64,000 nt of DNA from the NCBI GenBank assembly GCA_033439265.1, contig JAVTVX010000002.1, positions 8,158,174-8,222,173 on the forward strand, in the 5' to 3' direction. Under the pieces are notes generated by a model. The model was not told the DNA's origin, ran no database searches, and was given only the letters and a program-made list of their open reading frames with translations. The stretch comes from Dillenia suffruticosa (Eukaryota > Streptophyta > Magnoliopsida > Dilleniales > Dilleniaceae). Shown here piece by piece: positions 10,781 to 22,480 of the stretch (positions are counted from its first letter, which is position 1; each line of letters starts with the position of its first letter). A program made the position numbers and the translations under genes.

Positions 10781-13392
10781 TGTAAGAACCCGTTTTGAGA
10801 AAGTATTAAAGTATGCATTTACATTTGTATTTTTGTTTTTTTTAATGCACTCAAATTTTTTTACAACGCGTTGTGATAAAATTGGATATACTGTGATTTT
10901 AGATGCATTTGCGATGCATGTTCTGATTTATGTATTTATGATTTTAAGTAGAGGTCGAGCATATTGAATTTAGAATAGACTGTAGGACATAATAGCAGAT
11001 GAAAATGATTGAAATAATGCCGCAAGAGAACTAAATAAGGGTTTGGTGTGGGACCCACAAAAAGAAAAGAAAAAGAAAAAGGAAAAGGAAAAGAAAAGGA
11101 AAAGAAACATAAAAATAAAAGAAAACAAAAATAAAACAAATATAATTTGGGGACACTATGATATTTCATTACTTAACACATGGTAACTTTAGCTTTCACA
11201 CCTCACCATGTTTGGGTCCCACATTCCACTTAGGTAGAGAGGTAAGGATGGAGAAAAAATTCAAAATCTTAACTTTTTTCTTCCAACATATTCATTTTTG
11301 GATTCCATCTTCCTCCTCCAAAAACTCACCCCAACTTCCATTAAACTACCTTTTAAGTTTGAAATAACACACCTCCATCCATGTTTATGGTAACCCTAGC
11401 ATTTGGGAAGTAAAAGGAAGTACAAAATATCTAGACAACAAGTTAGAAATTCAAAGGAAGCTTGGAGAGAAAAGGAAGGAAAATTAAAGGAAAAGATTAC
11501 AACTTTGAGTCAAGTACCTTGTATGTTTTTGCTAAATTGATGCCTAATAATACTATAAAACATATTTTTGATATAATTGTATTGTTAGAATTTGGAGAAA
11601 ATGAATTAGGGAAAAAGAGAATCCCGTTCTTGGATGAAACCCGAGAAATTGGTATGCTGGACAGCCTGACCATGCCTTATTCTTTAATATCTTTCACTGC
11701 ATAACTCCAAATTGAATAGGGTTTTCTCCTGATGAAACTAGACTTCTGTAGTTTTAGAATGACACATGATTCAAAGATTTTCATGGAGAATTTGATTTTT
11801 GGTGAATTTTAAAAATAGCATGATCGCTGCAGAAAGACTATTCTATTTATAGTATGACCATATTCTATGTCTTGTTAAATATCTTTCTTTATAGAATTGC
11901 AAATTGAATGAGGTTTTCTTTGTAGAAACTAGACTTCTATAACTTTAAAATGACATATATTTCGAACGGTTTTATTGAAAAATGAATTTTTGGTGAATTA
12001 TTAAAATGTCACGTTTTTTTGCAAAAAACTATGTTTTAGTCTGTTTCTATGTTGAATTTTGCCTTGATTGTTGGCTATTTTTAGGCTGAATTAGGCTAAC
12101 CTTTGAACATAAATATCGTAGCCCTATGTCTTATCTTTAAATGGCCATTGTAATCGTCTTAATTCGATATTTGCCAAAGAAGTTATGATAGTTTTTCTAT
12201 GACTGCGCAACTTATATTGTTAAATTTGGGTTTAATATTGTTTCATATGGCATGTTTTGTACAATTTGCATTGAATCTTACTACGAATCCTATGTGATCC
12301 TTGTGATGAATTAGAATCTTTCTGATTATCAGTCATGTGAATATGAAGTAATATGAAGAGAAAGTGATATTGCGATGACAACTCCGAAAGCTTTGCGAAG
12401 TCTGCGAACGAAACTTAAAGAGTACAGTTGGTATGTGGAGTTTCGAAAGCTTTGCAAAGCCTGTAGGCAAAACTTGAGGAACTATGAATGTATCTCTTTT
12501 CCCTGCGATGGTGGAATTAGAAACATGTGAAGTGTTTGAGGTGTCTAACCTAAAAAGCTTAGATTTCATTTAGCAATACCGAATATTTTACTTACTCTTC
12601 AAACCCTCATACACTAGTTTGGTTTGACACTCCATTCCTTTCTTTAAATGTCAAATTAAATTGGAACAATGAGGATGGAAAAAGTATAATGGTTTTAAAT
12701 GTGGCAATTGTGATTTTCCCTTTGGGTTAATGTGCATCCTTGGTATATTTTGCTATGATTCTGATTCTTATATAGTGATATTAATATTCTTGTGTCTACT
12801 GCTTGTATTGTTTGCTATTGATTCCTTGTGTACTTACCAGCTTATGCTAACCTCGAAATCCTCATTTTCAGGTGATTTGAGAGACGAGAGGGAAGCCCAG
12901 AGGTATTTGAGTTGAGGCATTTAGATCCCTATCCATCATGGACCCCTTTTATTTTGTTTGAAGCATGTAATTATTTGTTTTCTTGTTAATAGTTTGGGAT
13001 GTATTCATATATACATGTATAGTTTTAATACATGAAAACATATTATATATAGTTTTATGGATATGGTGTTCATATACTATAGTATGTTATGTTGGGTGGC
13101 CAGGAAGGCCATTGATGCCAGCTTGTTTGATAATAGAAGTGTCATATTAATTTTTATTAGGTTATCCTAGATGGCTAAATAGTTACTAAATATGGGAAAC
13201 CTTACTGTGATTTTATTTGGAAAGAACAAACGATTTATTTTCTTTTAATATAAATCTCCTTCCGTGTTATCACATATGGGGAGGGCGACTATCATGAGTC
13301 CAGATATCGTATTGTAATGGGGTTGATTGCTTCTGCATTTGTATGTTTATCTCCTTTTGCTAGGGGGTGCGACACATGTAGGGTTTGTGACT
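10781..13392 (+). repeat. 5' LTR of element F
   Basis: Begins TGTAAGAACCCGTTTTGAG and aligns with 15334-17926 throughout. It holds an A/G-only tract (about 11056-11140) that also occurs in the other copy. The 3' end is uncertain by a few bases because this copy ends near TTGTGACTA where the other copy ends GTCGTCACA. No good primer-binding site can be seen just after it; the nearest candidate is degenerate. Confidence 0.8.
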
Positions 13393-13429
13393 ATATGTAT
13401 ATATTATTAGGCAGAGGGTGGTTTATATC

Positions 13430-14890
13430 ATGAGTAACGTTTTTTGTCATTTGTATGCATCTGGTCACTAGGACACGAAATGATTAAGACGAGGAGACAG
13501 AATGAATATCTCTTTAGGGAAAACATAGGGATGAGGAGCAAAGGCAGGAGCCTCAATCTAAGGTGCTTGGAGACCAGAAACCAGAGGCCAGAAGGGATAG
13601 GTTTGCAGCAAGCTTTAGTCGCCCTGATAGCTATGGTAGGCACTATATCTGGAGATATTCGTAGACTGATGGAGAGGTTATCTCAACCAGTGGTAGGGAG
13701 TGAGACTGTAGATGTCTCTCCAGCTACTCATACCATACCTACCTCTTCAGCTATGTCAGTTTCAGTAACTCCGATGGTATCTGTTGGTTCTGTGTCAAAT
13801 CGGGTTAGAACATGTTGAGATCAGAGAGTCACTGAGTTTGGAGAGGGTCGTGAAGATAGGGGAAATGTATGTATGCCATGGGTAGATCGTCGATTCCAAA
13901 AGCTAATAACTGAGTTTAGAAAGATGGAGCCGATGATATTTTCAGGGAGTGATGATCCCCAGGTTGCAGAGACTTGGATTGGAAAGATGTAGAGACTCTT
14001 TTCTAAGTTTATGGTGCAGAAGAATATAAAGTCAAATTAGTCACCCATTATCTGAAAGAAGCTGCATATGACTGATGGAGTTCGGAGTTGAGACTCCGAT
14101 ATGGTAGTGACTTTCAGTTTGTCACTTGGGATAATTTCACTCAGATCTTCCATGTGAGATATGTGCCCGCTTTTGTTAGAGATTAGAAGATGTCTGAATT
14201 CCTTAATTTGAGATAGGGCAGTCAAGCTATTAGCTAGTATGAAGACCACTTTGCTAGACTATCGGTGTGTGCTTCGAAATTAGTTGATACAGAAGAAAAG
14301 AGGGAAAAGAGGTTTAGAAAAGGATTGCAATCTTTCTTCCAAAGGTATTTAATAGCTTTACCTTTCACGACTTATCGGGATTTAGTAAATAACGTTAAGG
14401 CTTTGGAGTTGGTTACCGAGGATAGACAGAAAAGGTTACAGGGAAAAAAGCCAGTGAAAATCCAAACTTCAAGCATGAAGAAGAAAAAGGAGAAGAAGAG
14501 GCAGTTTGAGTAGGGTGAAGGCTCCCACGAGAGGCCATCATATCCAATTTGTGGAAATCTGCATGCGAGGCCATGTGAGGGAGGAACGAGACTTTACTTT
14601 ATATGTTTTCAGTTGGGTCATTATGCTTCTCGTTGTCCTCTTAGGCCCGGGTAGTCACAACCTACTTCTTTACAACATATTCCTCTACTTAGGCCTCTTC
14701 TGGCTCAGCATAGGGCAACCCCTCTAGTTCCATTAAGGCCAGGACCACCTAGACTGGCTCTACCACCATAGCCATAACAGAGACAACCTCAGGGTATGCC
14801 ACCAGGCCCAGGAGGTCAGGCTAAAGTTCATACTATCACTGCTCAGGAGGCTCGTGTTGTACCTGATGTGATTACAAATAGAATGAAGTT
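13430..14890 (+). pseudogene. gag: Element F gag (broken)
   Basis: The N-terminal part runs through about 13820 (GLQQALVALIAMVGTISGDI region). A capsid-like part follows with FSGSDDPQVAETWIGKM (about 13935) in a frame with stops. An open segment at 14265-14513 ends in a lysine-rich tail. A zinc knuckle with CFQLGHYASRCP lies at about 14600-14640. Frame changes and stops occur throughout. The order matches a Tekay-type gag, and no intact start-to-stop reading frame remains. Confidence 0.75.
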
Positions 14891-15299
14891 ATTTTTTTTG
14901 TGATGCTCATGTATTGAATGATCCGAGTGCTACGCATTCATTTATTTCTTTAAGATTTGTTAGTACTTTTAAGATTCTAGGAAGAGTTGGGTTATCTGCT
15001 TATGAGTTGGCTCTACCTCCAACATTGGAGGGAGTTCACCCGAGATTTCATGTTTCTAAGCTAAGGAATTATGTCCATGATCCTTCACATGTGATCAGTT
15101 ATGAGCCTCTCCAAATTATAGAAGATTTAACTTACGTAGAGCAGCGAAACCAGATTCTAGATTCTCGTGAACAGAACTTAGAACAAAACCATTAAGTTGG
15201 TAAAGGTTATGTGGAAATACCACATCTCCGAGGAGGCATCTTGGGAATTAAAGTTAGAAATGAAGAGGCGATACCCCTATCTGTTTGAGCTTGAGTTGT
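14890..15299 (+). pseudogene. Element F protease fragment fused to integrase C-terminus and chromodomain
   Basis: An open segment (14914-15195) starts with a protease active-site region reading NDPSATHSF, where the usual glycine of the D-x-G-A motif is serine. After about 20 residues it passes without a stop into an integrase C-terminal motif (KILGRVG...LALPPTLEGVHPRFHVSKL) and the chromodomain start (about 15110-15180). One frameshift near 15195 precedes the rest of the chromodomain (KVMWKYHISEEASWELKLEM) and the stop at about 15300. The junction is near 14965-14975. Most of pol is missing between these two pieces. Confidence 0.8.
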
Positions 15300-15316
15300 G
15301 ATCCGGAGGACCGGAT

Positions 15317-15333
15317 CTTTTAAAGGGGAAGGA
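15317..15333 (+). other. Polypurine tract of element F
   Basis: TTTTAAAGGGGAAGGA lies immediately upstream of the 3' LTR, at the expected position. Confidence 0.75.
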
Positions 15334-17926
15334 TGTCAGATCCTGTTTTGAGAAAATATTAAAGTATGTGTTTGTATTTGTATTTTTGTTGTTTTTAATG
15401 CACTCAAATTCTTTTACATCGTATTGTGATAAAATTAGATACACTGTGATTTTATATACATGTGCGATACATATTTTGATTTCTGTGTTTATGATTTTAT
15501 GTAAAGGTCGGGCATATTGAATTTAGCATAGACTATGGGATATAATGGCATATGAAAATGATTGAAATAATACCGCAAGAGAACTAAATAAGGGTTTGGT
15601 GTGGGACCCACAAAAAGAAAAGAAAAAGAAAAAGAAAAAGGAAAAGAAAAAGAAAATAAACATAAAAATAAAAGAAAACAAAAATAAAATAAACATAATT
15701 TCAGAATACTATGACACTTCATTACATAACACATGACAACCTTAACTTTGATAGCTCACCATGCTTGGACCCCACATTCCACTTAGGTAGAGAGGTAAGG
15801 ATGGAGAAAGAATTCACAAGCTTAACTTTCTTCTTCCAAAATGTTTATTTTCGGATTCCATCTTCTTTCTCCAAAAACTCACCCCAACCTTTATTAAAAC
15901 TACCCTTTAAGTTTGAAATAACACTCCTCCATCCATGTATATGGTAACTCTAGTCTTTGGGAAGTAAAAGAAGTGCAAAATACCTAGAGAACAATCTAGA
16001 AATTCAAAGGAAGGTTGGATAGAAAAGGAAAAAAAGTCAAAGGAAAATATTACAATTTTGAGGCAAGTATCTTGTATGTTATTAATTAAATTGATGCCTA
16101 ATAATGCTATAGAACATATTTTTGATGTAATTGTATTGCTGGAATTTGGAGAAAATGAATTAGAGAAAAAGGGAATCCCGTTTTTGGATGAAACCCTAGA
16201 AATTAGTATGCTGGACAGTCTAACCATATCCTATTCTTTACTTAATATCTTTCACGGCATAACTCCAAATTGAATAGGGTTTCTCTGGATGAAACTAGAC
16301 TTCTATAGCTTTAAAATAACATAAGATTCAAAGAGTTTCAAGGAGAATTGGATATTTGGTAAAATTTTAAAGTAGCATGATCGCTGCAAAAAGTCTGTTC
16401 TATTTACAGCATAACCATGCTCCATGCCTTGTTAAATATCTTTCTTTCTAGAATTGCAAATTGAATGAAGTTTTCTTTGTAGAAACTAGACTTCTATACC
16501 TTTAAAATGACATATACTTTGAAAAATTTCATTAAGAAATGAATTATTAAATTGTCACGTTTTCTACAGAAAACTCGGTTTAAGTTTGTTTCTATGCTGA
16601 ATTTTGCCTTGATTGTTGACTACCTTTTAGGCTGAATTAGGTTAACCTCTAAACATAAACATTGTAACCCTATGTCTTATCTTTAAATGGCCATTAGAAT
16701 CGTCTCAATCCGATATTTGCATAAGAAGTTATGGTAGTTATTCTATAACTGCGCAAGTTATATTGTTAAATTTGGGCTTAACATTATTTGATATGGTATG
16801 TTTTGTACAATTGGTATTGAATCTTGCTACGAATCCTATGTGATCCTTGTGATGAATTGAAATCTTTATGATTATCACTCATATGAATATAAAGTAATAT
16901 GAAGAGAAAGTGATATTGCGATGATAACTCTGAAAGTTTTGCGAATCCTGCAGACGAAGCTTAAGGAGTACAGTTGGTATGTGGACTTCCGAAAGATTTG
17001 CAAAGCCCTACGGGTGAAGTTTGAGAAACTATGGATGTATCTCTTCTCTTTGTGAGGGTGAAATTAGAAACATGTGAAGTGTTTGAGATGTCTAACATAA
17101 AAAGCATAGATTTGATTTAGGAATACTGAATTTTTTGCTTACTCTTTAGACCCTCATACACTAGCTTGGTTCGATACTCCATTCCTTTCTTTAAATGTCA
17201 AATTAAATTGGAACAATGAAGATGGAAAAAGGATAATGGTTTTAAATGTGGCAATTGTGATTATCCTTTTGGGTTAATGTGCATCCTTGGTATACTTTAC
17301 TACGATTCTGATTCTTTTATAGTGATGTTAATATTCTTGTGTTTGCTGCTTGTATTGCTTGTTATTGGTTTTCTGTGTACTTGCACAGCTTATGCTGACC
17401 CGATATCCTCATTTTCAGGTGATCTGGGAGACGAGAGGGAAGTTCAGGGTAGAGACATATGAGTTGAGAGATTTAGATCCCTATCCATCATAACCCCTTT
17501 TATTTTTGTTTGATACATGATAGTTCGAGATGTATTCATATATACATGTATAGTTTTGACATATAAAAACATATTCTATATCGTTTTGTCGTTATGGTGT
17601 TCATATACTATAGTATGTTATATTGGGTGGCTATGAGGGCCATTGATGCTAGCTTATTAGATAATAGAAGTGTCATATTAATATTTATCAGATTACTCCA
17701 GATGGCTAAATAGTCACTAAATGGGGGAGACCTTGTCGTGATTTTATTTGGAAAGAACAAATGATTTATTTTCTTTTAATATAAATCTCATTCCGTATTA
17801 TCACACAAGGGAAGTGCGACTGTCGTGAGTCCAGATGTCCCATTTTAATTGGGTTGATTACTTCCGTATTTGTATGTTTATCTCCTTTCACTAGGGGATG
17901 CGATGCCTGGATAGCAGGTCGTCACA
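15334..17926 (+). repeat. 3' LTR of element F
   Basis: Length 2593 bp, beginning TGTCAGATCCTGTTTTGAG and ending GGTCGTCACA. It carries the same A/G tract as the 5' copy (about 15612-15690). It differs from the 5' LTR by many substitutions and small indels. The short open frames inside it (for example 15711-15947 and 17277-17462) are matched by equivalents in the other LTR and are LTR noise, not genes. Confidence 0.88.
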
Positions 17927-17931
17927 CCACT
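17927..17931. repeat. Target-site duplication of element F, right copy (CCACT)
   Basis: Exact copy of 10776-10780. Gag sequence of element A continues to the right. Confidence 0.9.
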
Positions 17932-18572
17932 AACTTTGGAAAAAATGTCGCCAGTCTGCGGAACTCAATCTCATACTCTGACACAGACTTCTGTCCCTGC
18001 TTCAACTCTAGGGACTCTCACTACTTCATGTCGTGGTCGAACATCGTGTAATACTGGGAATCAAATTCTCTCAGAAAGTCACCCCAAATCAGTAGCTCAT
18101 CTACTCTATCCTTGACGCCGTCCCATGAGTCACGGGCGTCATCCTCTAGCAATCTGACTACTATCACCACCTTGAGTCTATCCTCAACTCTCTTGTCCTC
18201 TACAACCTCTTTGATTCGTTTGAGCCATTTCCTGGCCACAACGGGGTCGTAGGTCTCAGAGAAGGACTCACACCCTAAACTCTGGGCCTCTCTTAGCAAG
18301 GTGGAGACCTCTGTCATCTGGTGAGTAGTCAGCACAGTCGTCAGCATAGGGGAGGGCGCTAGTACTGCTATGGGTACAGGTGGAGTCTCAACCGCCGATC
18401 TAGGTGGTGCTCTTATCTGGTCTCAGTGGGCCGTTCACTACCCCATCATCTCCCTAAGTATGGAGATCGGTGGGGGTACTTCTCCCGTAGGAGGGCCCTA
18501 AGGTGCTTGAGATGATGATGCGGCCTCGAGCGGGGTCTTGGTAGTATGCCTTGGTCGTGCTCGGGGACACAT
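17932..18572 (-). pseudogene. gag: Element A gag, N-terminal part
   Basis: The minus strand starts with an ATG at 18570-18572 (MCPRARPRHTT), meets a stop after about 25 codons, and then gives a clear capsid-type segment at 18021-18347 (ESFSETYDPVVARKWLKRI, DSWDGVKDRVDELLIWGDF). It runs on through SEYEIEFRRLATFFPKL up to the F insertion. This is the retrotransposon gag domain that forms the virus-like particle. The rest lies at 10120-10775. Confidence 0.82.
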
Positions 18573-18743
18573 AGTTCTACATAAAGGACCTCGTTTAGTA
18601 GTTAAGAGTTGAAAAGCAAAGGGTTAAGTGCCAACCTAACCCCCTAATAAGGATTGATATTATAGGACCATAGGAGGCAAATTATAAACTTTTTGAAAAA
18701 AAATTTACAAATACTAGAGCAAAATAGTGTAGATACAGAACCT

Positions 18744-18758
18744 AGCACTCTGATACCA
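18744..18758 (-). other. Primer-binding site of element A (initiator tRNA-Met)
   Basis: The minus strand reads TGGTATCAGAGTGCT, eight bases after the end of the 5' LTR. This matches the 3' end complement of plant initiator methionine tRNA (TGGTATCAGAGC) and is the usual primer site of chromoviruses. Confidence 0.85.
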
Positions 18759-18766
18759 CCGAAATC

Positions 18767-21391
18767 TGTCATACCCCAACCCGCAGGTTGAGCACGTAAA
18801 CAGACCTCCATGACTCCTCGAGGCATGGGTATACCTTACTTGCACATTGAGGCGACGCAAGGCTAAGTACTTAATCAATATTAAGACTCAATTTGATATT
18901 CTAAGTCAATCATACGGTGGAAGATTTGGAGAAGAAATTTTTTTTTTTTAATTTTCTTTAAAACATTTGCTTTCAATTTATATATAATATTTATATGCAC
19001 AGTCCAATTATAAACAAATATGGGCATGAATACTTACCCAATAGCGTCTCTCAGTAAAACTCGTAGATCAGTATCCCAAAGTAAATCAAGTGCAGTATAA
19101 ACTAAAAATTTTAAATATGAGGGGATGAGTATAATCTACATACTTAGTAAGTGAGGTGCAAGAACTATATAATGATAATAAATAAATTTGTGATAGTGAC
19201 AAGTCATATCATCGTTTTCAAATTATATTCATTTACAACATGTCGTGTAATTCAAAATAATATGCATCCTTATCATAATCATATATCATTGGGTGTCAAT
19301 CGGTAATAAAACATATTATACCCATAGTTTGGTCTAAATAAGGTAAAATCTACCAAGTGGTCATCATAATATCATAAAAATGAACACATATACTTTTCTT
19401 TTAACCCCCTTCCCTTAGTGTTGACACGGTTTTCATGGATGCTCATCTATTGGATCCGTTAGCCAGAGTCGAGCTCAAACTCCCGCTTTCGTGTTACCCT
19501 ACCACGTCATCCCGTCGGGTAAACGCTCAATACCATGGTAAGGAGTGCGCTATAGCCATTATGTACCATCCTATAATCATACACATGTACCATATGTCGT
19601 CATTCATAAATCTTTACTCGTAAAAGAAAAACATGGAACTATCAATCATCATAATATGATGATACAAATTTTCATAGAATATCATCATTTCAAGACATGA
19701 TACAAACACTAAAGTATTTTTAAATCACATTTCAAAATTTGTATATAAAAATCATGATCAAACCTCAAATTCAAATTCTGAACACACGAATTTAAAAAAT
19801 TTTATAACTTTTTCAGGCCAACTTCAAATTCTGAACACACGAATTTAAAAAATTTTATAACTTTTTCAGTCTAATTTCCTAAAATCAAATCTGCACAATT
19901 TTAGAAGAATTTCCATATCTTCCTCTGTACTTCTCCAATTTAAGTGATTCTTATCTTAAATTGAAGATAAGATATAGATCTAAAACTTTCTAGTTTATAC
20001 TATCCTTACAGTTTAAATATATAATTTTATAAAATTTCATTTTCATCTCAATTTCAGTTTTAAAACTACTTTTGCATAGTTTTAGTAAAAACCCCATAAC
20101 TTTCTGCATACAATTCCAATTCAATTGATCATTATCTCAAATTAAAGATACGATAGAGTCTAAAACTTTTATATGTAAAGTTTCTCCCAATTCTGTACAA
20201 AAGATACCTCAAAAATTTACATAATGTACTAGTTGTATAGAGAGTATGAAACAAAGTTGGTGAAACATGCTAAACTTCCAAAAATCACCAAAAATCGATA
20301 TCTTCATGAAATGCTTTACATAATATACCATTTTAAAGTTTAGGAAGTTTAATTTATAGATAAATAAATGACTTATATTTTTTATTTCTACAAAATGAGA
20401 TATCATAAGAATACTATACAAGGCTCAATGTAAAAATCAATATCTAGCATGCTAGTATGGATACCATTGTAACTACTCATCAAGTAATCAAATCTTTATA
20501 TAAGTTAACACATGTTACCTCCTTTGTAAGATCTCTTGTTAACAATAAACACCATTACTCCCAATACTTCCATACTTTCAATTCAAATTCAAGAATTCCC
20601 AAAAATATTCTTATCTCTTTGGCTCTATGGTTGAACTCAAATGGATATTACATATTTCATACAAGGAGGGTTTGAATGAAGAAAATGAGCCAATTCTTTT
20701 TCTAAGCAAGTTCTTTTATAAATTTAGCAAAATATCCTTGACTATTAGATTATTCCAAATATTATCTCAATCTTCCACTTGTCCTAGCACTTAAACCATG
20801 CAATTGATGATTCAAGTAAACTCCATGCACTCCATTAGGTGTCTTGTTGGATGTCCATGTCAAGAGGAGAGGTGTCACAAGTTAGCACAAGCTATCTTTA
20901 TTAAATTTCATGCATAAATTTCCCTCCAATGAGTTTTATTGAATGTGGAATAATTTTATGTGGCTATTAACCAACCTTACTGCCCTCTTGACCAATCATT
21001 TGGCTCCAATTGTCTACTCTTGAATGGTTTGCAACTTAGTCCCTCAATTTTTTATTGCATTTAGACCCCTAATTTTTAATAATTTACATTTTTGGTTCAT
21101 ATGAAATTTTGCTCGAAATTTCTTAAAATGTGAAATTTCATTTAAATATATTTATTTAAGTGTGTAGGCCTTTTCTTAGCCATTTTTGACTTCTTTAGGC
21201 CTTACCGGCGCTTGCCGAAAAGGTTTTTGGCTTACTGATAAAAATTTCGGTTTTAGCGATTTTGAAACGAAAACTCAAAATAAATAAATAGATAATTAAA
21301 ATTTCATTTTAGATATCCCAAAAGGATGTTAATATATATAAAACCATGAGAAGTAGTATATGATACACATTCATCGAAAATCGGTGTTACA
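18767..21391 (-). repeat. 5' LTR of element A (right)
   Basis: Length 2625 bp, a copy of 1112-3995. It lacks about 240 bp present in the left LTR, and at that place it carries a tandem duplication of about 53 bp (about 19765-19869, repeating CAAATTCTGAACACACG). A minus-strand TATA-like box lies at about 20713-20723. Confidence 0.9.
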
Positions 21392-21396
21392 AAAAT
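21392..21396. repeat. Target-site duplication of element A, right copy (AAAAT)
   Basis: Exact copy of 1107-1111. Confidence 0.9.
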
Positions 21397-21639
21397 GGTT
21401 CAGTTTGAAGTGTTATGTAGTAAAAATAATTGTAAATAAAACAATATATGAATTGTTTATACCTTCTCATATATGAGTATCGCAAATGACTTATATCCTA
21501 AGCAATGTGGATCTATTAACTTTGCATGACATTCTGAATTTCTTCAACTAATTTCCTAATACAGAGAAAGAGAAAAAAGTATTAGAGTACAAGTAAATTT
21601 CATATAAAGAAGAAAGTATTAGAATACAAGTAAAAGCAG

Positions 21640-22480
21640 TAAGAAAAATTGTTAACTTCTACCTTCCCTTTATCACTCAATCAGAAAGTAACAAGTTCCT
21701 TGTACTGATTTAGATCAATCATTTCATCTTCCATTCTTTTGATATTTTCATCCTTTTCAAGTAAATTATCGAACCATTTTGATTTTAAAGTATTTTTTAA
21801 ACTCTTCCATTTGTCACACAAATTTGTAATAACTCATTTTTTAGTATCATCTCTAAGTGGCTTGAAAGCAATCTTTGACTACAATATAAGAAAAAATTAG
21901 ATATATTAATTTTTATCTATGCCATTATCCAATTGAGTAATAAAAGTAGATACCTATATAATTTTTCACATATCCTCTTTGTACTTTGTTGGCATGTCAT
22001 GCCATGTCGTATAGTTATTGGAGCAATCAAATGTACTCTAACTATAGAGTCAAAGAATCTGGTAAAGATCGTATCATTGATTCCTATTGGTTGATTAATT
22101 CATTCATTTCAACCACCATCGTTTTCCTTTTTCTAAATCTCAAATATCTTGACAGCGTGTTGAATCTCTATATTTCTTGACAATTGGTAAAAATGAAAAA
22201 TAAAAAATGAATAACATACTAATTACGTAAAAATGAAATGATCTGTTTATTTTTAAACCAAATCTAGGATAATATATTGGGATGATTGAGCTTCTTCAAA
22301 CTCAACTTATTCTTGGAATGGTTCTGATTCTTGGTCAGTTACAATGGTCATTCTTCATTTATTTCATCCCATGTTCTAAAAAAACTTGAGTGAGAGGTAT
22401 AGATAGGTTAGGAAGATTTCGTTGAAAATATTTGATTGGGAATGATATTTTGTTTGAATTAGAAATTTTGAGAGCTTTGA
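21640..22480 (-). pseudogene. Fragment of a plant transposase-like gene (Transposase_24 / Ptta-En-Spm type)
   Basis: In shifting minus-strand frames I read INQPIGINDT, then TRFFDSIVRVH, then TWHDMPTKYKEDMWKIIQ (about 21955-22010), and further on an arginine/lysine-rich segment CDKWKSLKNTLKSKWFD (about 21780-21840) followed by an acidic coiled stretch. This resembles the plant-specific domain found in genes of En/Spm elements and in related host families (GQPIG, then VPxxxxxWxxMPxxxKEDxW, then WKxFKSxL). Stops and frameshifts show decay. The family call rests on motif memory only. The stretch 21397-21640 shows nothing recognisable. Confidence 0.5.

Larger units (their letters stand above)
10781..17926 (+). 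mobile_element. Element F: internally deleted Ty3/gypsy chromovirus nested in element A
   Basis: A 7146-bp insertion with two LTRs of about 2.6 kb and a perfect CCACT duplication, lying in the gag of A and in the opposite orientation. The internal region is only about 1.9 kb: gag, a start of protease, the integrase C-terminus with chromodomain, and a polypurine tract. Reverse transcriptase, RNase H and the integrase core are absent. This is a deletion derivative that could only have moved with proteins supplied in trans, or that deleted after insertion. The LTRs differ clearly from each other, so the insertion is not recent. Confidence 0.9.
1112..21391 (-). mobile_element. Element A: Ty3/gypsy chromovirus (Tekay-like), full length with nested insertions
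   Basis: The two LTRs (1112-3995 and 18767-21391) share long near-identical stretches, and the insertion is flanked by AAAAT. Read on the minus strand the order is LTR, tRNA-Met primer site, gag, protease, reverse transcriptase, RNase H, integrase, chromodomain, polypurine tract, LTR. That order and the C-terminal chromodomain place it in the chromoviruses; the LTR length suggests Tekay. Solo LTR B and element F account for about 10 kb of its length. All coding parts carry stops or frameshifts, so it is not autonomous now. Confidence 0.9.

Noticed and set aside
10936..11169. A Phe/Ser-rich minus-strand open frame, also at 15489-15734
   Set aside because: Both copies are in the two LTRs of F and are produced by the AAAAG-type purine tract.
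15711..15947. Small open frames repeated in both LTRs of F (also 11158-11367, 12730-12915 and 17277-17462)
   Set aside because: They are preserved only because the LTRs are copies of each other; frames and ends differ between the copies and no motif is present.
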